Assembly: GCA_036924285.1 (NCBI GenBank)
Contig: JAYKYS010000001.1
Location: 7,899,501-7,963,500, forward strand
Reading direction: 5' to 3'
From: Asterella californica
Lineage: Eukaryota > Streptophyta > Marchantiopsida > Marchantiales > Aytoniaceae
Length of the DNA stretch: 64,000 nucleotides
Shown here one piece after another: positions 34,928 to 45,154 of the stretch. The translations under genes and the position numbers were made by a program. Each line of letters starts with the position of its first letter. Position 1 is the first letter of the stretch. The notes beneath the pieces are model-generated. The model ran no database searches, was not told the origin of the DNA, and saw only the letters and a program-made list of their open reading frames with translations.

Positions 34928-35104
34928 ATGAAGCAGACATGTCAGATATGTATGGAGAACACCCGAAATGCAGTTATACTTCCCTGTCTGCACTTTCTTT
35001 ATTGTGGTGGTTGCCTTCAGACCCATCAGAAGGGAAGTAGCGAATGCCCGGCCTGCAAAGGTTGCATTGGCGCAGTGATTAACTGCAAGCTTAACGTGGA
35101 CTAG
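34928..35104 (+). pseudogene. RING-finger protein C-terminal fragment (copy A)
   Basis: The frame from 34928 to the stop TAG at 35102-35104 encodes a complete C3HC4 RING: CQIC, CLH, CGGC and CPAC, with the spacing of the intact relative at 53645-54557. A TAA sits at 34922-34924 just upstream in this frame, and no coiled-coil exon is recognised before it, so I read it as a fragment or last exon of a broken gene. The family is C-terminal RING proteins, expected ubiquitin E3 ligases. The truncated reverse transcriptase copy begins about 13 nt after the stop, and the direct repeat GACTAG overlaps the stop codon, so that insertion hit the gene end. Confidence 0.7.
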
Positions 35105-35116
35105 TGTACAACGAAT

Positions 35117-38024
35117 GACGAGTTTCTCTTGTTCGTGTTTGTTCTATTGATTATCTCGTGCTCTTCATGACGAGATGAGACAGGCATTCCGTCTATTCCT
35201 TGACATATTGACTCGGAACACCAAGGACGAGGCGGCGTGGTTGCTCTTCCTTTTACTTCCTCGTTGGTGCCTCCGTTATACTCGAGGTGACAGAGGAAGA
35301 CATCGGGAGGTGGCTTTCTGTCTTCGGAGATTCTGTGCAGGTGATTGGGCGGCCTTACATGAAGAATTTGTACGTGCGATACGAGTTAGGAGTGAGTCTG
35401 TCTTTACACCTGATGTCTCATCTTCCGTCCGCATACGACTTTGTAGGATATTAGGGTCAGGCTAGAGAATACAATAGATCTGCTAGAGCATTGCATCTTT
35501 TGTCAGTGAGATGTCTTAATGAGGAGACGATCACTGCGTTGCGTTTCCTCCACTCCTCACCGGATGACCCTCCACCACCTGAGGTTTAGGACTATCAGCC
35601 TGAGGAGCCATTACGTCTCGATAGATCCTTGTTTGCCCAGGTCTTGTGTACATCTCCATGTCTATCCTCTGGAGGTCTGTCTGGAATGGTTTATGAGCAC
35701 CTATGGGACTGTTTTCAGACAGACGACCTCTCTAGTGGTTTCACGGAGCTTTTTAAAGTAGCGGCAATAATAGCTCAAGGATATATTCCTCAGTCGATAG
35801 CTCAGGTATTGGGGACAGCTAGACTCTTGACCATGACGAAGGATGGTGATGGGATTCGATCGATAGCCATCGATGAGATTTTCTTATAATTATCAGTCGT
35901 ATCATTGTCCTACAACTTCGAGATACTTTTCAAGACCACCTTTGTCCACATCAGTTCAAAGTTGCGACGCTTAGAGGTTGTGAGTCTGTGTCTTTCTGCA
36001 TTAGGGCTCTCTTAGACATCCATCCTGATTGGGTTGTCCTACAAGTGGACGTGAAAAATACTTGTAATAGTGTTTTTGCGCTTCCATCTTTTGAGAGCTC
36101 ATGGATGGCGGTGGATCTTTGACGGATCTCGTTCTCTTCGTGCGATCGTTCTATGGTTCTTCCTCTCCTCTCTATTATCAATACGGTCCTACGATAGAGA
36201 GGCTTATAGTCATCAGCTCCGCTGGGGTACTCGTCTGAGAGATCCTTTGGGTGGACCCCTCTTTGTCTTAGCTCACTATAGAGCTCTCTTGACCACCACC
36301 TTGGCTGCATCGTTAGTCCGGTGGATCAAGTGGGTGTTGTCTTTGATCACCTCGTCTCTCAATTGACCTTGGTAGGGCTGAGAGTGAAGGTGTCAAAGTG
36401 CAAGGCTTAGTCTCTCATAGGTATACCGTCGGACCTCCAGCTCCCGGAGAGATTTGTTACCCCTACTGATGGTTTACGCATCCTCGGAGTACCGATGGGC
36501 ACATAAGACTTTATCTCTCGGTTCTTGGATGTTGTCCCTGCGGAAGACGTTTTGCATATCGAGGATCTCCTTATGTTAGAGGATCCACAGGTTATCTTTG
36601 ATATCTTTTTCTCTTCCATTGCACATCGTCTTAGTTACTTACTCTGCACAGTACCTCCATCTCTTATCTTCATCTCGCGCCTTAGAGAGTTTGATAGGAA
36701 GATCATGGGGGTGTTTGACGACATCATAGGATCAGGGACCTTTGACTGTGTGGCAGGACCTCTCGCATGTGGACAGACATATTTGTCAATATCATGTGGT
36801 GGGGTGGGCTTATTATCCACGGAAGAGATTGCTCCGATAACCTTTTTGGGTAGTTGGGCTCTCTCAGCACCTTGGCTCTGTTGTCGCTTTCTCGTGCGAG
36901 ACTGACCTATTCTGGAGAGCTATGTGACAGAGCTGGAGGATGGTTCATACCCACTACAGATGTGTCTCCGTGTGACAAGAGATAGTCTGACTCTTGAGGA
37001 GGAGGAGGCACACCCTCGATTCGGTACCTTAGCTTCCGATAGATCTCACAGATTTCAGTCCTCTCTGACGGGACACCACTTCTAGCAGGTTCTGCATGCA
37101 CTCTTAGTGGATCCTTCCATCTCACGGGATACTAGAGCTCGACTCTGCTCTTGTTCGAGCATGGACGCAGGCTCTTGACTCATAGCTCGATCTTGCATTA
37201 TAGCATTCCAACTCGCACCGACTATCTTGGTCCGGTTGGCTTCTTCGGCACTATCCACCTGCGAGTGCGGTGTCTCACTCGACACCTCCGGTCGTCATCT
37301 TGCTCGGTGTCCTCACGATGGAGAGCGGATAGCTACCCACGATGTCATCAGAGATGTCGTGTTTATCTTAGCACGGGAGAGCGATCACATAACGTGGAGA
37401 GAGTGTTGGTATGTCTTTCAGACGAGAGGATCAGTAAGAGTTGACCTGTACATGATGAGAGAGGATCAGGTCTTAGTGGCTGATGTGGTTGTCACGGATC
37501 CGACACGGGACTCAGTGACGGCATAAGTGATCACTCATCTCTCAGGATGGGCGGCAGCAGCGAAGATGATCAAATAGAAAGGTATGCAGATGAGACATCG
37601 ATTTATCCTCTTAGCGTTGGATATATACGAATCGACAGCTTTGGAGTTCAACGCCTTTCTTCGATATCGTGCCAGAGTCTACCATGAGAAAAGTCAAGGG
37701 ATACCACTTTCTCTTTCTTTCTGTACTATGTTTTAAGCAGCGAGTTTTCATTACTCTACAGAGAGTTTTAGCAGGCGTGATCCATAGGAGGACAATCGCA
37801 GTAGGCGGTGCTACTTCATGTGCACCTGTTGTTTGTCAAAGTACTTACTTTCCTGTGTCTGACATTATAGATGTCATAGGCGATCTTAGAGCTACTGATA
37901 GTGGGGCTTAGCCTCAGTGTTCTTCCCTCCGGGGTGGTAGTTGCTTGACCATTCGGATCCTTCTCTCTCTTGTAAGGCTTGATGGGATCCTCCCATCCTT
38001 TTGCAATTCATTGGGTCGCGTTTC
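35117..38024 (+). pseudogene. 5'-truncated, decayed non-LTR reverse transcriptase element (copy 1)
   Basis: The sequence aligns along its whole length to the better copy at 45286-48280, sharing the 3' end ATTCATTGGGTCGCGTTTC. It is broken by many stops and frameshifts. It begins abruptly at GACGAGTTTC, so about 130 nt or more of the 5' coding region plus the 5' UTR are missing, the usual mark of incomplete target-primed reverse transcription. Motif A keeps its Asp (QVDVKN), which the other copy has lost. GACTAGTGTACAAC before it and GACTAGCGCAAC after it look like a diverged target duplication. It cannot encode a working enzyme. Confidence 0.85.
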
Positions 38025-38037
38025 AGACTAGCGCAAC

Positions 38038-38941
38038 AGTAGTTTGCTCCAAGCAAAATGCCTTGTAAATGGAACTCAGTTCTCGTGCTCCAGATCTATA
38101 TCGATGTACACTCATTCGTACATGTTGTTGTGGTTTGACCCGAAAATCTCCAATAGTATTGATGTGCATTCGGTGTATCTTCATGCATTTCCTCTGTACA
38201 TGTGGCATGGAATGTGGAACTCCAGAATAATATCGAATGACAAGAATTTTCCTTACTTTGTAAAGCTTCGACCACACAGTTGCTGCTCGCTAGCACAGCT
38301 AATTAAGAGTAGCTTTTTCTTGAAAGTGTTCTCATCTTACGTATCGAGTCTTGATCATCACTACGCATGTTAATAATTATACTTCTGCACTGCACCTAGG
38401 CTTGCTTTTACGTGCATCCGCATCGTATAGACAACTTTTTTACAGCTCCATGGTTAGATGTAATGTGCGGGGAAAAAAACATGCAGCTTCAAACTAGAGG
38501 AAAGTTGCTAACTATAATCGTCTTGCAAACCAAGATTTTTATGAAATTTGAAGATAGTCGCAAGAGGAGCCAAGCTCGAAGAAAGATACAGTTTAGGCAA
38601 TCCTTGAATGAATCTCAGGCTTATCATCATTATGTCTTCAAGTGTTTCCTTACGTGATCGTCGGTACTTGTGATCACTATCAAGAACCTTTGGTCACTAT
38701 CAAGATTTCTTGTGTAAAATCTTTTACCCTTATCATGCTTGGATTGAGATCGTTCAGTTTTGGATCCCAGAGCTTGATTCATTTGATTATTACTGAAATT
38801 CATTAAGTGATGAGTAACCAAAATGAATGTTCTATCTTAATTTTTCATGGGAACAACTAGATACTACCTGTATAGAGTTATCGACCTTGCTTAAATCACA
38901 AACACCATTTCGGAATAGAAACCAGCTTGTGATTCGCAGAA
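38038..38941. other. Intergenic, no gene seen
   Basis: Short domain-free frames only. Confidence 0.4.
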
Positions 38942-39009
38942 GATGCGCCGGAAATCACAAAAGGAAACTACTTAGGATGCGCCGGAAATCACACAAGGAA
39001 ACTACTTAG
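38942..39009. repeat. 34-bp tandem duplication
   Basis: GATGCGCCGGAAATCACA begins two adjacent 34-bp units, at 38942 and 38976, with one or two differences. Confidence 0.9.
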
Positions 39010-41161
39010 GATGTAATGGAGACATGCTCTCAGTTTGATTGCCGGTCCCAGCCACCGAGAATTTCTCCATGGCGCTGTATAACGTCTAGCCTCGACGGTA
39101 CAGATTAATTCAAGACTGTGAGCTAACCATGCATCTACTTTAGCATGATGTATACTTGTTTCCTAAATGAAACCTGGTAGCTAAAGTTCTCATCGCCCAG
39201 AAACGAAGCCAAAATAATCTTACGCAACTATCTTTAGACAGTTGGAAACTTTCAACATGTCAACGGTTCTCGTCAGGACCATGCATTCCTAGAAAGTGAT
39301 TTATATCACCTTCTATTCAGATCCAAACCCACTTACTTGACGATGACTTCCATTGATTTCACTCCTCGGATCCATTTCATTTTGATAAACCATTTAGAGG
39401 TGTTTAATTTTCAAACGCAAAGATGTTCATACTTAACCCTATCTTGCATATTTTACATATTTTACATTTTATTGTCATTGGTCAGACTGTCATGTTTGGT
39501 ACGGTTGTATACGTGGCTGATGTACTAAGTTTAGTTCCTTGGTGCTGCGCTTCGAACTTTTGATATTGGAACCCTAGTTAACGTGAAATATAGTTTCGCA
39601 CATTGACTGCTTCTGGAGTGTGCATATTCACCTCATTAATTTACTGCCTAACCTTATAAATTTGTTTGGTAATAAGGTTCTGACTTTCTGAGGAGCTTTT
39701 CTGTACACTAGCCTTGTGGTTTGTGTCTGGAGAATCTGTAACTTACTTACAATTGACACAATCGTTGCACGGCACTTTGTTTTTGTTAACAGTTAATAAT
39801 TACCTTGAACTTTTATGTTGATTTATCTAGAATTTATATTTAACATTTATAAATTTTATCAAACACAAACCAATTTTGAAATAGTTTCTCTCATCTACTA
39901 ACCAAGTCTGACTCGTCTCATTGTGACTAGCTTAACCTCATTTACAATTTCTTTCTTATTTCCTTGCTTGTCTTCTTCTTTCCTTCAGCCCATAAGCTCA
40001 TGTTGCGAGTATGCGGTTCTAACCACATAGTACATTCTGGTCATACGCAGTTATTTCCCACAGTAGCTAGTAATGGTCTACCTCTCTAGACCTCATTTGT
40101 AGTTAATAACGGCAGATACCATAACTACTTGCGGATGTGTAGTAGTTTGGACTAACCAGTTTATGTACACTGTGAAAAAAATTTAATTTACCGGACTTGA
40201 AAGCTTTTAATGTTAAGGATTCAAGTGAAACAATGGCACACTTGTATATTGTATGATTAATTAATTATAAATACTCTACAAGTGAAGACTCTGTTTCTGA
40301 GATCATTAAATAATTTAACAATATTCGCATGACGGTAGAGGGATTAGTCCTCGACTGAACTAACTTTCAAATTGGTGGGTTTTCTCTCCACTTAAACATA
40401 TTGCACATACATGTATAATATCATCTTAAATTTACAAGTCTCTAACTGAAAGATAGTGCCATTAATATTTGCTTTCTAGATCTTCAACTATTTTGTTTTT
40501 ATTCACGCAAGAAAATATGTAATATAGTCCTGTCTCACGTTTTAAGTTACAATTAAGTATTTTGTGCACCCTGATGTCCCATAGTCACATTCTAAGTTGG
40601 CCAATTTTGAATCGTAAAGGTGATTCTTAATTTACAGTCATGAAGAGCATCGAATATAAAGTGACCATACCATGGTTTCACGACTAGTAACTAGTTGCTG
40701 ACGAAATAGTATATAAATATATGGTTGCTGTTTTAATGATCTTTACCTCTTTCTTTTTTTTTACACAACTTTCTATTATCACTCTCTGAAGATTTTCATT
40801 CGTTAACGTGACTATAAAGATATGAAAGTATTATATAACTACAGTTTCAAGATTTTCCTTGTTTGGCCTAGTCTAAATATTTATTGACTAATCTATTAAG
40901 CTAAAAGAGAAAACAAGGGGGAGAGCGAAGAAGCACATGGGGCTCAGCCGTTCATGCTTCACTTGCAATTATTGTTCAAAAAAAGTAAACCTGTATGTAA
41001 TGTTGAATAGACTGGGAAGTGTATAAGAGTTAAACACAAATGTTATCTTAAGGTGTTATCAAAAAAATAAATTTCTTGTTAATTGATATGTGTTAACTAG
41101 TCTTGAAGTTGCTAGCACATCTTGACATACTGTACGGATTGAATTAAGGAATACATTAATA

Positions 41162-41195
41162 TACACTTAGAAAGACGGGTGGCTTTCTAAGTGTA
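41162..41195. repeat. Perfect 13-bp hairpin
   Basis: TACACTTAGAAAG and its exact reverse complement are separated by an 8-nt loop. Confidence 0.85.
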
Positions 41196-41227
41196 CATGA
41201 GGATGAATATACATCCTAAGCATAATG

Positions 41228-41231
<4 letters not shown>

Positions 41232-41262
<31 letters not shown>
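41232..41262. repeat. (AT)n microsatellite
   Basis: About 15 perfect AT dinucleotides. Confidence 0.95.
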
Positions 41263-41267
<5 letters not shown>

Positions 41268-43306
41268 CTTGGGGAACTTTTGCTCGAGGTTGTTGTTATT
41301 CAAAAATATATAAGAGTTATGTGAAAATTCTAACACAAAATTGACATGAAAATTATATATTTAGAAATATATATAATTTTCATTTCAATTTTCATATATA
41401 TTTCTAAATATTCAATGTTAGTTGTTACTAGAAATACAAAAAGATCTAAACATTACCTTTAGGAGAAATTCAATGTGAACAGAGAGAAGACACTCCGGAA
41501 ATGCATATCCGAGAGGTTTCTCATAAACACAATTTAACACAGAAGGGTAAGGTAATAAAATAAACTTTTAGATATTTACTTTTTTCATCAAAAATGATTT
41601 ATTACCTAACGATTCTTAACATAAGGGTGAGATAATAAAGTAAACTTCTGCATATTTACCTCTTTCATAAAAGAATGATGTTAGATTAAGAAAATACATT
41701 TTTTGTAATTAACAACACTGCTATAATTTTATTCTACTTCAGAGAGTATATTACAGCCTGAAGGAAACTATAACAAGATACCTCCAGAGGTAATAAACGT
41801 ACTAGAAATTTGTGGCAATTTCAATTTTCCAGTAAGCCCCAACATTCCGAATAAATGATCGGAATGCTGCCCGCATCCTAAGCAATAGAATATTGTTATG
41901 ATATATCACGTGTGAACACGCATTACGTCTTGATCATGAAGATCGTTTATTTCTGTTTCTTTTAACTTTGACACTCGCTACTGTAATGCAAAACAACATG
42001 TGGAGAAAATTCCAATTTAGAAAATATTTATTTTAAACTTCTCATTCTACATACCATCACTATTCAAAACTTGTGACGTAACTTTCTGCATTACTTTTCG
42101 AATGATCAAGCGAGGTTATCTGCCCATTATTACGCATGCATTTAGAATGATTATCTTTTCTTATCTAGTGAAGTTTTCTTCCCGGTAGGGGAGTGTCACG
42201 TTCCTTACTTTACGAGGAAACACCAGCAACATGCATTTAGATGGCCGGTGCATGTATAAAAGTCAGAAAAGAATATACCTTTCTTCCTGTTACGTACTTT
42301 TTACGTTATAAAGAATGTACTCTTTGGTTCTAAGAAACTCAAAAATTTCATGTTAACATTTATAATTCAATCACTTATAATCCGTTTGCTTTGAGAAAAC
42401 GTATTATAATTGCACAAAATATAAGCTCACGAATAGCTTCAATTTAAGTCATTATTTGAGTTTATCATGAAAATCATTCTGCATTTAATCGTTACATTTT
42501 TGGTTCTCTGAAGTTGAACCCCTTAAAGAAAGGTCTTCATTTTACCAAGGGTACATACAGGGACAATGAGGTTTAAGGTGTTAAAGGTGTCTTGAATAAA
42601 ACTCTAATCTAACCTAATCAAACTTAACCGTATTGAGAAAAATGAAAAAGAAGATGGCAGCAAGCATGATTTATTACCTAAATCTTATGTGAGGAAAGGT
42701 TAGATAATAAACACACAAGCTCTAGAGTGTGAGTAATACGTTATATGATATTATTTTTATATGATATTTTAACAGTTAAACCCCTCGTATGAGTACGAGT
42801 GTGAGTAATACGCTATCGCTTTATAAGTTGTGTTTGGATCTGTTTGATATTATTTAACAATTAGACCCCAGTATGAGTACAAGTGCTCCTGAAACGCAGT
42901 AGATGGTATTCTGCGGGTTCGCATTCAGAAAACTAAGAAATTTAACCGCTATGCAGAAATGATTATAGTGATTCAGTGTTCATCCCAACATAGAATCTGC
43001 TAAAGTAAGAATCAAGTTAAAACTTTTCACTAGCTCTACAAGTTGTGCTCTATCTCAAACAAACAACTGAATACGCACTAAGAAATGTTAATAAGAAAAT
43101 TTCAGGGTTTCTTGGAGCTGGAGAGAATTCTTTTGTAGAGTCCAAGTACACTAAGAGAAAAAAGAAATATTCTTTTCATACTTTTATACCCATACTTGGG
43201 GTTTAAAAAGACTTACTTTTTCGAAACAAGTTAGTAAACAATTTCTACATAACAGACAAGCAAAAGTTCCCGAAACGAGAAAAGGAAAGCATTCCCGACC
43301 GGGTTT

Positions 43307-43331
43307 ACCCTAAACTAAACTAAACCCTAAA
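43307..43331. promoter_or_regulatory. Telomere-like (telo-box) motif
   Basis: ACCCTAAA, ACTAAACT and AAACCCTAA lie within 25 bp at the right edge of the AT-rich block. AAACCCTAA is the plant telo-box of some promoters and also an interstitial telomere unit. No gene start was found nearby, so its role is open. Confidence 0.35.
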
Positions 43332-43564
43332 AAACCGCAACCGTGGTTTCACTGTAAAGCTCCTCTATCCTTCGTCGAGAAAAACACCAAAACGGCCCGA
43401 AGGTTGTGCTAAATTACCCTATCCACTCCCGCGACAGAAAAATGCTGGTGCGATTTTCTCTGCAATCGTTGGGGATGTTCTTTTTTTTTCTTTTTTTTTT
43501 GGGTTCTTTTTTGGGGATGCTTATAACCCCGCATACATCGCTAGTGTGATCATAAGAGCCCCAA

Positions 43565-43599
43565 CGAAGGTAGTAATGAAGTTGCCATTACTACCTTCG
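43565..43599. repeat. Perfect 14-bp hairpin
   Basis: CGAAGGTAGTAATG and its exact reverse complement flank a 7-nt loop. Confidence 0.9.
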
Positions 43600-44758
43600 G
43601 CTAAATTTCTCTCTTCACCGTGTGCGAGGAATAACGATGTTAATCGTATCGAGGTTGATATATCCTAGACCTTACGTTATGACAGTTCTGACGCCCATGT
43701 TCAGTCTCTATTCTTTAAGGAGCACGCGTCAACCAATTACAACATTACACTGCAATCAAAATTCTCAGGTGATGACTTTAGGTCCATCTCTCCGTCAGAA
43801 GTTGCTCTGCTGTTAAGGAGGGAGGCATCCTATCGGATTCTTGCACTAGTTCAGTGAAAGCAGAATTTTGGCGCATTGTCCCATAAAAGTAGCACCGAAA
43901 TACACCGAGCTACGGCAATCGAGCTTGACTGTCCACTTTCAGCCGCTGTACTATGGTCACCGTCTTAAGTGAAAATGCATGAATTTAGAGAGCCATACCC
44001 TCGAGTCCAAAACTGACCTTCTGTCGTGGAGGCTTCTTACGGACATCGTCCTCCATTGTGGAGGCTCTGCGTTTCAGCCCGTTCCAACAAGCTTCGTGAA
44101 CTTCGCTAGACGAGACGTCTGGTAGCACTCAGGTAACGGTTGGGCTCACATTTGCCCGATAAACAATCAAAGCAACTTGCTTTAATACAGAAGCCATGAA
44201 CTAGGAACTTGAAAACTCTACGCCTCAACTGTTCCTTCTCTTGTTTCATGAGCATCTTGACACAGTTGACTGGGCAAGATGCCCATATTATACAAGCTTT
44301 CACAACAGATCATGCAATTAAAACAGCCTTGGGGACCTCCCTGGAACTCTCGCTACGGGTACAAATGACTCTAGATCTGCAAGCAGACACTGGAGATATA
44401 TCTCCTCGGGAAAGTCAGATGGCGATAACAAAGAGAAGGAAGGATTATGACGGCACTGCCTACAGACAAGAATTTTACAAGAGCCGTGGTGGACTAGTCT
44501 AAACTTACTAGTTCAGACCAAGCACAGTCCCTGTTCAACGTGGACTCACGTCCGATCTCGGTGCATAAAACCTGGACCGAAACCTGCATACAGTTTGTCC
44601 CAGTCCCAGCAGTACAGTTTGTATTTCGGGCTACAGTCTCGCATCATTCGAGAAAAGTTGTACCGGTAAGTAAACGAAGAACAACGCAACCGTCGGAGAT
44701 ATCTGAAGCATTAATGGAGCAATTACTTATCTCCGGAGTCCGCACACCTACCAAGACT
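43600..44758. other. No gene seen; may include the 5' end of RT copy 2
   Basis: No supported CDS. The 5' boundary of the reverse transcriptase element copy 2 may lie here but cannot be set, because copy 1 is truncated and no duplication was found. Confidence 0.4.
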
Positions 44759-45030
44759 CCATCCGATTCAGAGATGGGTGTATCACTGTTTCCAGAAGTA
44801 ACTAACTCTCGTATCTGTTATGCTTGGGAAGGTTCCCTCCGTTCATTGGAGACGGTATCCACACCTTCAAGATCAGGACCGTATCTCTGCGACTCCATCC
44901 GATTCAGAGATGGGTGTATCACTGTTTCCCGAGGTAACGAACTCTCGTATCTGTCGCTTGGGAAGGTTCCCTCCGATCACTGGAGACGGTATCCAACACC
45001 TTCAAGATCACAACCGTATCTCTGCGCCGC
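44759..45030 (+). repeat. Two 136-bp tandem repeats upstream of RT copy 2
   Basis: CCATCCGATTCAGAGATGGG begins units at 44759 and 44895, nearly identical over 136 bp. A 174-codon frame crosses them but shows no domain and is probably a by-product. Their place just before a TATA box and the long ORF suggests promoter monomers, as in several LINE 5' UTRs. Confidence 0.9.
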
Positions 45031-45112
45031 CATCTGGCCGTCAATATCTCACAAGATCTCGTGAGAAGCGATCGAGAAGACTTGTGACCAGAATTTATGA
45101 TATGATAGGCTG

Positions 45113-45120
45113 TATAAAAG
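45113..45120 (+). promoter_or_regulatory. TATA box upstream of RT copy 2
   Basis: TATAAAAG lies 42 nt before the long reverse transcriptase frame opens, placing a predicted start near 45145. It could be the element's own promoter or one already present at the site. Confidence 0.45.
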
Positions 45121-45154
45121 GACGCCGCTGGCTCCTTTTTGTTGCCTACGATAG

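Larger units (their letters stand above)
39300..43300. other. AT-rich block without genes
   Basis: By eye this 4-kb stretch is much richer in A+T than its flanks and contains almost no ORF of 60 codons (none between 39529 and 43621). It holds an (AT)n run and inverted motifs TTTATTACCTAA / TTAGATAATAAA at about 41548-41640 and 42668-42712 that can fold back. GTGTGAGTAATACG occurs at about 42728 and 42800. I recognise no organelle or element sequence. Confidence 0.6.

Noticed and set aside
43307..43331. Telomere array
   Set aside because: Only a few imperfect AAACCCTAA-like units; too short for an interstitial telomere, more like a telo-box.
44540..45064. 174-codon ORF across the 136-bp repeats
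   Set aside because: It is open mainly because the repeat carries no stop in two frames; no domain, and the repeat is better read as 5' untranslated.
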